Virus record (IMG/VR): IMGVR_UViG_3300043436_002855
Span: 1-34,971 of that record
Source of the DNA: a virus
Length of the DNA: 34,971 nucleotides
Reading direction: 5' to 3' (one strand)
Position 1 is the stretch's first letter. Every line of letters starts with the position of its first letter. Under the pieces are notes generated by a model. The model made no database searches and was not told the origin of the DNA. It saw nothing but the letters and a program-made list of their open reading frames with translations. Positions 1 through 5,586 of this stretch are shown piece by piece. The translations under genes were made by a program, and so were the position numbers.

Positions 1-16
1 GTTAGCATCAATGCTA
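1..16 (-). repeat. Edge of a fourth attC-like palindrome (partial)
   Basis: Bases 1-8 (GTTAGCAT) are the exact inverse of bases 213-220, where the minus-strand unit holding the 56-residue zinc-ribbon gene begins. If the units are integron cassettes, this is the first R box of the attC closing that unit, and the rest lies off the window edge. The stop codon of the gene (14-16) lies a few bases before this box, the usual placement in a cassette. Confidence 0.45.
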
Positions 17-184
17 CGAAAATTCTAAACCACAGACATTGCATCTTAAAAGATTTTTACCAATGTAGCTTCTTTGTTCTCTTGGGTGTTTGCAGTTTTT
101 TCTTTTTTCGCCATATTCAACAGCTTTTTGTTTTGTTTCGTTTGACGTTTCAGAAAATATTTTTTTTGATACTATACTTTTCAT
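14..184 (-). CDS. Small zinc-ribbon-like protein in a cassette-like unit
   Basis: A 56-residue protein if translation starts at the ATG at 184. An upstream ATG at 232 lies inside the palindrome at 213-352, before the presumed crossover point, so I prefer 184. The C-terminal half has a CxxH pair, about 14 residues, then CNVCG followed by an aromatic residue, which is the look of a one-zinc ribbon. The N-terminal half is charged and unremarkable. I do not recognise a family. It sits alone between two palindromes, reads in the same direction as the phage genes and stops next to the next palindrome. Its function is unknown. Confidence 0.5.
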   Translation of the reverse strand: MKSIVSKKIFSETSNETKQKAVEYGEKRKNCKHPREQRSYIGKNLLRCNVCGLEFS

Positions 185-212
185 AAGACTTTCAATTTTA
201 AGAACCGCACTA

Positions 213-352
213 ATGCTAACAGCAATTTGCATCAATGCCTTTGGCTTGGTTATTAATTTAAAGTTTTGTTTTTATTTGTTGTGTTTGGTCATAATCCGAA
301 AGATTAGTTTTTTTTTGCAAAGGCACTAATGCAAGTTGCAAAACGTTGGGAA
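213..352 (-). repeat. attC-like palindrome 3
   Basis: An imperfect palindrome of about 140 bp. The arms at 222-243 and 317-339 match at 19 of 22 positions, and the three differences are transitions that could pair as G:U. Outside the arms are short R-like boxes, ATGCTAAC (213-220) and GTTGGGAA (345-352). These two boxes do not match each other well. Each is instead the exact inverse of a box in a neighbouring palindrome (1-8 and 368-375). That pattern is expected when cassettes recombine inside the R box. The central loop, about 73 bases, is AT-rich and has no gene. Confidence 0.5.
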
Positions 353-367
353 AAAGTCTCCGACTTC

Positions 368-474
368 TTCCCAACCAGCGGAGCTTTCCAAAGGAAGAAG
401 CTCTTTCAGACCTTCTCCCAACTTGACCTTTGCGCAAGCGCAAACGCCTTCGCAAAGCTCCGCTGGTTATAGGG
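368..474 (-). repeat. attC-like palindrome 2
   Basis: A GC-rich block in AT-rich DNA, with perfect 15-bp inverted arms at 373-387 and 454-468 (core CCAGCGGAGC / GCTCCGCTGG). Flanking boxes are TTCCCAAC (368-375) and GTTATAGGG (466-474). The first is the inverse of 345-352. The second is the inverse of 658-666. The interior holds a smaller hairpin (TTTGCG/CGCAAA near 429-444). The stop codon of the zinc-ribbon gene at 467-640 lies inside the 466-474 box. Unlike textbook attC sites, no unpaired spacer separates the outer box from the inner arm here. Confidence 0.5.
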
Positions 475-640
475 TATTTGTCGAATCTGTTAAAACCGCT
501 TTCACACCGTTTTGCATTTTACATTTTTCACACCTTGTTACCTTAATGGTTCTACTATATTTTGTGTCTTTAAAAATCATTGTAACGGTGTTTCGCTCAC
601 CGCAGTAGGTACAATTTACTTTCTGTTTAATTTCAGCCAT
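467..640 (-). CDS. Small CxxC/CxxC zinc-ribbon protein in a cassette-like unit
   Basis: A 57-residue protein from the ATG at 640. The track start upstream is not ATG and would run into the palindrome. Two CxxC knuckles (CTYCG near residue 9 and CEKC near residue 35), separated by about 25 residues containing beta-prone segments, suggest a single zinc ribbon. There is no catalytic domain. The gene begins about 18 bases after the presumed crossover point of palindrome 1, and its stop overlaps the first box of palindrome 2. That is the classic position of a gene inside an integron cassette. It could bind nucleic acid or another protein. Its function is unknown. Confidence 0.6.
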   Translation of the reverse strand: MAEIKQKVNCTYCGERNTVTMIFKDTKYSRTIKVTRCEKCKMQNGVKAVLTDSTNTL

Positions 641-657
641 AATTTTAAATTCAAACG

Positions 658-751
658 CCCTATAACAAAGTCTAAAAAGCAATTGCCACTAAGCGTGTTA
701 TCAAGCAGTATTTGTTAATAGGCAACTGCTTTTAGCCTCGTCCGTTATATT
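658..751 (-). repeat. attC-like palindrome 1
   Basis: The most attC-like of the palindromes. Outer boxes TATAAC (661-666) and GTTATA (744-749) are perfectly inverse. Next come about 5-8 unpaired bases on each side. Inner arms CTAAAAAGCAATTGCC (672-687) and GGCAACTGCTTTTAG (721-735) pair with one extra A and one mismatch, around a 33-base loop. This order (R box, unpaired spacer, L box with an extrahelical base, loop) is the folded architecture of integron attC sites. The bases GTTATAGGG read inward on the minus strand from 666 recur inverted at 466-474. Confidence 0.55.
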
Positions 752-757
752 TTATTA

Positions 758-799
758 AATTCTTACACAAAAGGCGGTTTTTTTTATACAATTCTTACA
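758..799. repeat. Direct repeat AATTCTTACA, two copies
   Basis: Identical 10-mers at 758-767 and 790-799, with an AAAGGCGG and a run of T between. They fill the gap between the terminase-like gene (stop at 803) and the first palindrome. They may mark an insertion boundary or a regulatory site. No function can be read from them. Confidence 0.35.
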
Positions 800-802
800 A
801 AT

Positions 803-1405
803 TTACTTTTTTTCACCCCTTGAACGAACTTCTTGATAATCCATAATTGCAGATTCAATTTCAAACATCGCATCTTCTTTTGCTTTTTCAATTGCTTTAG
901 ATAATATTTGCTTTTGTTTTGTGATTACAATTGATAATTCTTTACGGTCTAACACATATAAACTTGCAATATTCTCATTTTCAGATTCTAAATTCTTAAA
1001 AACAGATTGAATGTTTATTGCAAAAATCTTTTCAACTAGTTCAACTGGCAATAATCTACCCGCTAATTTTTCTAATTGAACTCTTTTTAGTTCAGCTTCA
1101 CGTTCAGCACGGTCAGCTTCTGCCATTTTACGCCTTAAATCTAAATCAGCATATTGTTGTTGAATTGCAGTAAGCGGAATTAAATCTTCACTTTTTGACT
1201 TAACCTTTTTTTCATAACTCAAACCGATTAAATTAGCATTTACTTTCAGTTGCATTTCGGAAATTAAACTCTTATTTATTGGATTATCAGTATCAATTAA
1301 CCCATCTGCACCCCGAATAAGTTTTCCACGTTGCACCCAACTCTTTACCGTGTTAGGCTTTTGTTTATAAGCATCTGTAAAATCTTTAACACTATATTTT
1401 GCCAT
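803..1405 (-). CDS. Probable terminase small subunit
   Basis: A 200-residue protein. The N-terminus (about 1-50) looks like a MerR/Nu1-type winged helix, with the motif NTVKSWVQRGKL used for DNA recognition. A glutamate- and arginine-rich coiled coil follows (about 85-125), then a helical oligomerisation region and a basic C-terminus. This layout fits small terminase subunits, which bind the packaging site and load the large subunit. The large subunit should follow but is not in the window: downstream is palindromic cassette-like DNA and then the window edge. An alternative is another phage DNA-binding protein of the Nu1 fold. Confidence 0.6.
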   Translation of the reverse strand: MAKYSVKDFTDAYKQKPNTVKSWVQRGKLIRGADGLIDTDNPINKSLISEMQLKVNANLIGLSYEKKVKSKSEDLIPLTAIQQQYADLDLRRKMAEADRAEREAELKRVQLEKLAGRLLPVELVEKIFAINIQSVFKNLESENENIASLYVLDRKELSIVITKQKQILSKAIEKAKEDAMFEIESAIMDYQEVRSRGEKK

Positions 1406-1408
1406 TTT

Positions 1409-1624
1409 TTATTTTTTTTGCACCCACAAATATAATAAATCGGGTGCGATTATAGGTGCATACTTTAAAAAAGGGTTATGAGTATGAAAGTCGGGAGTCG
1501 CAACACATTGCGAGGGGTACCGTTTTACTTCACAGTACCTAAACAAAAACAATAATAAGCCGTCAATCACGTTGTTTTTTTTTGATTTGAGCCACGATAA
1601 CAAATAAATAATATATCTACTCAT
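1409..1624 (-). CDS. Doubtful small hydrophobic ORF upstream of the terminase-like gene
   Basis: An open frame of 71 residues from the ATG at 1624, or 80 from 1651. It begins with a hydrophobic stretch (YIIYLLSWL, then GLLLFLF) and ends with an unrelated-looking, His/Pro-rich part. Its stop lies 3 bases before the terminase-like ATG, which suits operon spacing here. Against it, the DNA contains several hairpins and a promoter-like element (1427-1434), and the second half reads unlike neighbouring proteins. It may be a non-coding packaging or leader region. Confidence 0.3.
   Translation of the reverse strand: MSRYIIYLLSWLKSKKNNVIDGLLLFLFRYCEVKRYPSQCVATPDFHTHNPFLKYAPIIAPDLLYLWVQKK
1420..1539 (-). 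other. Cluster of hairpins upstream of the terminase-like gene
   Basis: Three inverted repeats occur in 120 bases: GCACCC (1420-1425) with GGGTGC (1442-1447), CGCAA (1499-1503) with TTGCG (1508-1512), and GGTAC (1516-1520) with GTACC (1535-1539). GGTGC also repeats directly at 1443-1447 and 1455-1459. The block is richer in G+C than its surroundings. Phage packaging sites often lie next to the small terminase gene, so a cos or pac role is possible, but nothing here proves it. Confidence 0.35.
1427..1434 (-). promoter_or_regulatory. -7 promoter element TATATTTG before the terminase-like gene
   Basis: A perfect Bacteroidota TAnnTTTG box on the minus strand, 22 bases before the ATG at 1405. I see no TTG 19 bases upstream, so the promoter is incomplete. 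The box lies in the loop of the GCACCC/GGGTGC inverted repeat, which could act as an operator. Confidence 0.35.
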
Positions 1625-1654
1625 TTGAATTGTTTTTATTCGCTTATACATTAA

Positions 1655-1879
1655 TTAAATTAGTTTGTTTCTTTTTAAGACTTCACTTAGTTCTTTCTTT
1701 GGTCTATTCCTGCAATTAGTACATGTGCATCCATCTAATACAAATCTACCACATCCAACGCCAAACAAATAGTTTTGTTTTATCATTTCATTATACTTAC
1801 CATTATCAATCCATCTTTGCAAAGTGTTTGGATTTGTTATTCGAGTTGTTCCTGAATAGTTTGTTTCTGAATATATCAT
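1655..1879 (-). CDS. Small Cys-rich protein with an excisionase-like helix
   Basis: A 74-residue protein from the ATG at 1879. Residues about 17-29 read NPNTLQRWIDNGK, which resembles the recognition helix and wing turn of MerR, Xis and Nu1-type winged helices and echoes the terminase-like protein downstream. The C-terminal half has four cysteines in the pattern CG...CTCTNC, possibly a zinc site, followed by a basic tail. I infer a small DNA-binding protein. Excisionase, regulator or packaging accessory are all possible. Confidence 0.5.
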   Translation of the reverse strand: MIYSETNYSGTTRITNPNTLQRWIDNGKYNEMIKQNYLFGVGCGRFVLDGCTCTNCRNRPKKELSEVLKRNKLI

Positions 1880-1883
1880 TTGT

Positions 1884-2156
1884 CTATTCTTTTTCCCTTT
1901 CTTTTAGCATTGCATCAGCATACATATAGCTTTTTTTAACTACTATTTGAATATGTCTTTCATCTATACATAAGCCTATTCCTTCAGTAGAGGCTATAAT
2001 TAATTTCATTGCTGAACTAGCAAAATAATCTCTTAGTGTCATTCCGAATTCTTGACCTTCATAAACTGTTCTACATTGCATAGCGCTTTCTCTATGGTCG
2101 ATTATATAACTTGGATAAGCACTCGGGTTTTGTGGTTTTTTTTCTTGATTTTTCAT
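1884..2156 (-). CDS. Conserved-looking small phage protein of unknown function
   Basis: A 90-residue protein. Its features match a common small phage protein type: a short Asn/Pro-rich start, a middle motif GMTLRDYFASSAMK followed by a hydrophobic helix, and an ending with YADAMLKEREK. Proteins of this shape are frequent in the accessory early regions of tailed phages and have no known function. It lies 4 bases after the stop of the upstream gene. Confidence 0.6.
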   Translation of the reverse strand: MKNQEKKPQNPSAYPSYIIDHRESAMQCRTVYEGQEFGMTLRDYFASSAMKLIIASTEGIGLCIDERHIQIVVKKSYMYADAMLKEREKE

Positions 2157-2160
2157 TGTT

Positions 2161-2367
2161 CTAAAATATTAATTCAGTTCTATCTATTCCGTTACCTCTT
2201 ATAACAAAAATAAGTGTGCTATTACGATGTACTTTTGTGTAGTTTAATCCTGCTCTTTGAAGCTTTGATTGTAGTTCGTTTGGTGTTAAGTGTCCTGCTA
2301 AATGATTTTCTATTAAGGTTTTAGCCGTTTGAATTAATTCGTTTTCAGATAATTTAATTTTTGCCAT
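2161..2367 (-). CDS. Small protein of unknown function
   Basis: A 68-residue protein from the ATG at 2367, which directly follows the stop of the membrane protein gene at 2370. A longer reading from 2403 would overlap that gene without need. The sequence is helical at the start (LSENELIQTAKTLIE) and beta-like at the end. I do not recognise it. Confidence 0.55.
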   Translation of the reverse strand: MAKIKLSENELIQTAKTLIENHLAGHLTPNELQSKLQRAGLNYTKVHRNSTLIFVIRGNGIDRTELIF

Positions 2368-2369
2368 GG

Positions 2370-2603
2370 TTAGATTATTGTTTTTATGATTAGTAAACCG
2401 CATACAGCTCCGATACCAGCTCCAAATGCATAGGTTAATTTTTGATTTAATGTTGATATTGCGACTTTTGAAACATTAAAAGCCCAAAGTAAGCTAATTA
2501 AGAAACTTACTATAAAAACTCCAATAATGTATCCTTTAGCTATTAGCATGGTATTTATAGCTACAAGTCCTACTTGAAAGAATGATTGTAAAAATATTTT
2601 CAT
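2370..2603 (-). CDS. Small membrane protein, holin possible
   Basis: A 77-residue protein from the ATG at 2603; the longer reading would need a TTG start. It has two or three hydrophobic segments (roughly residues 8-25, 22-42 and 58-76) and few charges. Size and topology fit a class II holin, which forms inner-membrane holes timed with lysis. However, it lies in an operon of small early-type genes and far from the endolysin, so a membrane protein for exclusion or another role is as likely. A structured 184-base leader precedes it. Confidence 0.5.
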   Translation of the reverse strand: MKIFLQSFFQVGLVAINTMLIAKGYIIGVFIVSFLISLLWAFNVSKVAISTLNQKLTYAFGAGIGAVCGLLIIKTII

Positions 2604-2626
2604 TTGGTAATGATCTTTAAATTTAA

Positions 2627-2728
2627 AAAGCAAGGGCGGAATTTCCCCAAATTTTATGATACGTTACTATCAAAAACCGCCCCGCTTTATTTTGGTTTTA
2701 ATACCTACTTACTTTACTTCGATAGGTA
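2627..2728 (-). other. Structured untranslated leader
   Basis: This stretch (2604-2817) has no gene. On the minus strand it contains TACCTA...TAGGTA (2702-2707 with 2723-2728). It then has a longer stem with GGGCGG (2634-2639) against CCGCCC (2677-2682), extended by GC and AAA/TTT pairs. Inside its loop is TGATA (2657-2661) against TATCA (2668-2672). The nested stems lie just before the membrane protein gene at 2603. This may be a regulatory leader, a weak terminator after 2818, or both. Confidence 0.4.
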
Positions 2729-2817
2729 GTGTGCAAGGTAAATTTATATAAAATCAAATCACGTAATTATTATTAAACTTCAAAACTTGCAAAATCTTTT
2801 TTTATTACTTCATAGGC

Positions 2818-3102
2818 TTATTGTTTAGGTTTTATTGTTTTTGTTTTTAATTTTTTCCAGCCTTCTTTGATTATAACTTTTACTTTATCTGGATGTACTA
2901 ATCTAGATGTTTTACCATTTGTTAGCCATACATAACCGTCTTTTATTCTTTGAATTTCTATTTGCTTACAAACATCTAAAGCTTTTTTTGCCTTTTCAAC
3001 ATATTTTTTAGAATTTGTATGTAATCCAACAGTTCCCATATCAATAGAATCTACTTTATCTTTTTTAATTACTGTTAAAATTGATTTATCTAATTTACTC
3101 AT
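2818..3102 (-). CDS. Small basic protein of unknown function
   Basis: A 94-residue protein, lysine-rich at both ends. The middle (GYVWLTNGKTSRLVHPDKV) looks beta-stranded and is followed by a basic helix ending KTKTIKPKQ. Its start overlaps the upstream stop by 4 bases, indicating coupled translation. It may bind nucleic acid by its charge. No family is recognised. Confidence 0.55.
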   Translation of the reverse strand: MSKLDKSILTVIKKDKVDSIDMGTVGLHTNSKKYVEKAKKALDVCKQIEIQRIKDGYVWLTNGKTSRLVHPDKVKVIIKEGWKKLKTKTIKPKQ

Positions 3103-3449
3103 GATTTCAATTCCGTATGTATGTTAAACTTCATTTCGCTAATAGTTTGAGTGTTTTCTGATTGAATTTGCCATTCTTTTAATAAGTTTGATAGTAAATT
3201 ATTCTTTACTGATTCTTTACTTAATGCTAAAAACGTTTCAAATAATGCTTTTTCTTCGCTTTTAAGATACATCATATAGTTTGAGTAGTATTTATCCAAT
3301 TCATTATCTAAAGTATCTAAAACATCAAAATAACGCTGTTTGTTTTCAAAATACCCAGATTCACGATATTTGATAAAAAGCATTTGACTTTTTTTGTACA
3401 AATACTTCATTCTGGATTTACTTTTGTTGAGTGTTGATTGTGTAGACAT
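3099..3449 (-). CDS. Helical protein of unknown function
   Basis: A 116-residue protein from the ATG at 3449, one base after the upstream stop; the longer reading from 3497 would overlap the membrane gene by 47 bases. It is almost wholly helical, with many Lys, Glu, Tyr and Leu. The central part (YFDVLDTLDNELDKYYSNYM) is coiled-coil-like. No motif for a function is visible. Confidence 0.55.
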   Translation of the reverse strand: MSTQSTLNKSKSRMKYLYKKSQMLFIKYRESGYFENKQRYFDVLDTLDNELDKYYSNYMMYLKSEEKALFETFLALSKESVKNNLLSNLLKEWQIQSENTQTISEMKFNIHTELKS

Positions 3450-3450
3450 A

Positions 3451-3672
3451 TTAAATAAATTTATCACAATATTCATCACATACTTTTTTACACTCACATT
3501 CTCTATTCATTACTTTTTGAAATGATTCTTTTGAACGTTCTACTTTGGTATCTTTTTTTAGTTCCCATTTCCAAAATAAGTAAGCTACAACTAATAAGCA
3601 AATACCAGATAAGAATAAAATATCAGTTAACATACCTATTGAACTGATTAAAAATAAAATTGTTGTTTTCAT
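3451..3672 (-). CDS. Membrane-anchored protein with a Cys-rich tail, first gene of an operon
   Basis: A 73-residue protein. Two hydrophobic stretches (about residues 3-18 and 18-36) end in WKW, followed by a charged cytoplasmic-type segment. The tail carries ECECKKVCDEYC, four cysteines in 12 residues that could bind metal or form disulfides. It is the first gene after the promoter at 3704-3734, with a leader of about 25-30 bases. Its function is unknown. An early membrane role such as superinfection exclusion is one guess. Confidence 0.55.
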   Translation of the reverse strand: MKTTILFLISSIGMLTDILFLSGICLLVVAYLFWKWELKKDTKVERSKESFQKVMNRECECKKVCDEYCDKFI

Positions 3673-3692
3673 ATTTTTTAATTTTTCTATTT

Positions 3693-3734
3693 GTTTGATG
3701 TGGCTAAATTACAAATATTTTTCATTCGTGCAAA
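3693..3734 (-). promoter_or_regulatory. Promoter of the leftmost operon
   Basis: On the minus strand: TTTG (3731-3734), exactly 19 bases, then TAATTTAG (3704-3711), a one-base variant of the Bacteroidota TAnnTTTG box. The 22 bases at 3693-3714, which include the -7 box and about the first ten transcribed bases (GCCACATCAAAC), are identical to 17027-17048. The start site should fall near 3698-3701. Sharing beyond the promoter boxes suggests a common regulator or a conserved initial transcribed sequence. Confidence 0.75.
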
Positions 3735-3783
3735 TTTTTTTGTAAAAAAATTATAAAAAATTTTACATTATATTTCTAAAGCA

Positions 3784-3811
3784 TAAAAAAACCGACCTTT
3801 TACAGTCGGTT
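3784..3811 (-). terminator. Intrinsic terminator of the early operon
   Basis: AACCGAC (3790-3796) pairs perfectly with GTCGGTT (3805-3811) around an 8-base loop. On the minus strand the stem is followed by seven T. It begins a few bases after the stop of the SSB-like gene at 3816 and precedes the next promoter. Confidence 0.85.
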
Positions 3812-3815
3812 AATA

Positions 3816-4205
3816 TTAAAATGGTAAATCATCTTTTTCTTCTTCATATTGGTCAATTGCACTTTCTGATAAAGACTCGCTTTGAATTGGTGAAGGTTCT
3901 CTAAATCCACCCCAGTAAATTGCATTTCCTAAAATCGGTAATGATTTACGTTCATCATCTGTCATTACATCATATTTTTCTTTAGGAATGTCTTGTTTAA
4001 TCAAATGAGTATCTTTTGAATCTGTACGCTTTTCTTTTAGTTCAATTGCTGTTAAGCCTAAATAAGCACCTTTTTCACCTTGATAAATCATGTTTTCTTC
4101 TAATGGAATAATTAAGCATTTTATTTTTTTGCCATCTTTTCCACTCATTTCACGCTCTACGTGTTTTAATTGTTTCAAGTTTAACTTGATTGAAATGTTT
4201 GCCAT
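3816..4205 (-). CDS. Probable single-stranded DNA-binding protein
   Basis: A 129-residue protein and the last gene of the early operon. The body (about 1-105) is beta-rich, consistent with a diverged OB fold. The C-terminus is acidic and ends EEEKDDLPF, closely matching the DDIPF tip by which bacterial SSB proteins recruit replication and repair partners. Phage SSBs coat single strands during replication and annealing. This fits the nearby Sak4-type ATPase and YqaJ-type nuclease. The body is too diverged to confirm by eye. Confidence 0.65.
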   Translation of the reverse strand: MANISIKLNLKQLKHVEREMSGKDGKKIKCLIIPLEENMIYQGEKGAYLGLTAIELKEKRTDSKDTHLIKQDIPKEKYDVMTDDERKSLPILGNAIYWGGFREPSPIQSESLSESAIDQYEEEKDDLPF

Positions 4206-4225
4206 TGTATTATAAATTTAAAGTG

Positions 4226-4444
4226 TTATTTAAATAATTTTATTAATTGTTTCAAATCTTCAATTGTTTTGCAATTTGGAACATCATTCCAGAAACCACA
4301 TGATAATTTAATTTCTACATTATCAATTCCAGAAACTTCAATTATAAATTTTTCTTTTGTTAATGTAAATTCTGTAAAATCAATACCATCTTCTGTATAT
4401 GAAGTGTCAATAAATCCTAATTCTAATAATTCGTTTTGATTCAT
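4226..4444 (-). CDS. Small protein of unknown function
   Basis: A 72-residue protein from the ATG at 4444, which forms an ATGA overlap with the upstream stop; a start at 4477 would overlap by 37 bases. It reads as alternating beta strands with acidic residues (TSYTEDGIDFTEFTL) and ends in a Leu/Lys helix. No family is recognised. Confidence 0.5.
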   Translation of the reverse strand: MNQNELLELGFIDTSYTEDGIDFTEFTLTKEKFIIEVSGIDNVEIKLSCGFWNDVPNCKTIEDLKQLIKLFK

Positions 4445-4635
4445 AAATTTAAAGTTAATTGTTTTGGCTTTTGCCATTCTGCTAATCCTGTGCTAATATC
4501 GATTAAATCTTCAAAAACACAATTAGTAACCCTATGACCACATTTGAAAATATAAGTAGTTCCAGTTACTTTTTTAAGTTCAAATATTTTATCTGAGTTA
4601 GGTTCTGGATATTTAAAGAATTTACCTTTAGTCAT
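4441..4635 (-). CDS. Small protein of unknown function
   Basis: A 64-residue protein with two cysteines and a histidine (FKCGHRVTNC) in a beta-rich middle that could form a half zinc site. It overlaps the HNH-like gene by 8 bases upstream and the next gene by 4 bases, so all three are probably translated together. No family is recognised. Confidence 0.5.
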   Translation of the reverse strand: MTKGKFFKYPEPNSDKIFELKKVTGTTYIFKCGHRVTNCVFEDLIDISTGLAEWQKPKQLTLNL

Positions 4636-5041
4636 TAGTTAATCGATTTAAACTATATCCGTTTTCTTTTGCCCATTCTGGATTTTCTTCTACGTACTTA
4701 TGCCCATCACGGCTTAAAGCAACCCAATAACGAGTGTCTAATAACAATCTACCTATACGCCCTTTCATGTGGTGAACGTCTGTTGTTGGTTTTCCTGTAA
4801 TCGGGCATTTTTGATTTTCTGGTCTTCCTAAAAACTCAATTCTTAAAACTAAATACTTTGCATTTTCTACTTTTCGTTTATCGCTTACTTGCTTAATAGG
4901 TTTGTAAAGTGATTTTAGTTGTAAGTTTGGTTTTCGGTTCTTGTTTTGGCATTTAGGACCACAATACTTAACTAAACTATTGTATTGTTTAAATTCATTA
5001 TTGCAGTCCTTATCTGCACACTTTTTTAGCACAAAGCTCAT
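4628..5041 (-). CDS. NinG/HNH-like recombination nuclease candidate
   Basis: A 137-residue protein. Residues 8-31 hold a zinc ribbon (Cys8, Cys13, Cys27, Cys31), as at the start of NinG-type proteins. The C-terminal part has C79, a DVHH motif (His90, His91) and RDGHK (His114), followed by an ENPEWA helix. This resembles the compact HNH-like fold seen in phage recombination genes. NinG (Rap) acts in phage recombination as a structure-specific nuclease. Its place between an SSB-like gene and a RusA-like gene supports a role in DNA processing. Whether it cleaves is unproven. Confidence 0.6.
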   Translation of the reverse strand: MSFVLKKCADKDCNNEFKQYNSLVKYCGPKCQNKNRKPNLQLKSLYKPIKQVSDKRKVENAKYLVLRIEFLGRPENQKCPITGKPTTDVHHMKGRIGRLLLDTRYWVALSRDGHKYVEENPEWAKENGYSLNRLTND

Positions 5042-5568
5042 TACCCTACTTTTTGAAGTTTAGGCAAATTTAACCCGCTTTCTGGAGATTCTTCAACTAC
5101 TTCTGAAAACAATTCAGGGTCGGCACGTTTATCTTTGAATAAGTATTGAAACACTTCATCATTAATAGCATCTACAATAGCGTCAATTTCTTCTTCAAAT
5201 CCGCTTTCAGAATCTTCTAAATTAATTTTTGAAGTTGAAAGATTTACAATTCCACCATGCAAAGTATTAAAAGTTGCATTAATAACACAAAGTCTATTAT
5301 CTACACTTACCGAAGTAACATCTAATAAAGTTAGATTTTCTGCACTTGGTTCAATGTAAAATTCACGACAAACGTATTCACGTAATTGATTGTAAAGTGA
5401 AACTAAATCAATGTGCGGTTTTCCTGGAATTTTCACATCGTAAATTCTTTTTTCAATGATTTCTTTTTCATCATGTAAATAACTATAACTTGTAACTGCT
5501 GTACCCTTTACTAATTTGAATTTCTTTAATTCGAAATTAGCCTTTTTTGCGTCTTTAATTTTTGACAT
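5041..5568 (-). CDS. Early protein of unknown function
   Basis: A 175-residue protein. A basic N-terminus leads to beta-rich segments with the phrase IPGKPHIDL, then an acidic helical stretch (SESGFEEEIDAIVDAINDEVFQYLF) and a Pro/Glu-rich tail. It overlaps the HNH-like gene in a TAATG junction. I do not recognise the family. Its place among recombination genes suggests DNA metabolism. Confidence 0.5.
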   Translation of the reverse strand: MSKIKDAKKANFELKKFKLVKGTAVTSYSYLHDEKEIIEKRIYDVKIPGKPHIDLVSLYNQLREYVCREFYIEPSAENLTLLDVTSVSVDNRLCVINATFNTLHGGIVNLSTSKINLEDSESGFEEEIDAIVDAINDEVFQYLFKDKRADPELFSEVVEESPESGLNLPKLQKVG

Positions 5569-5586
5569 ATTTATAAATTTAATTGA

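Noticed and set aside
258-455. A 65-codon minus-strand frame rich in arginine
   Set aside because: Its composition comes from the GC-rich palindrome arms. It is nothing like the AT-rich coding around it.
336-608. A 90-codon plus-strand frame across palindrome 2
   Set aside because: It crosses the palindrome and the opposite-strand zinc-ribbon gene, and its protein is an unpatterned mix of Ser, Phe and Thr.
213-751. CRISPR array or IS ends as the explanation of the left-end repeats
   Set aside because: The repeats are palindromes of differing sequence, not equal direct repeats with spacers. No transposase and no target-site duplication is present.
1480-1545. Possible tRNA in the hairpin cluster before the terminase gene
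   Set aside because: The hairpins do not form a cloverleaf. No T-arm GTTCGA motif or acceptor pairing could be found on either strand.
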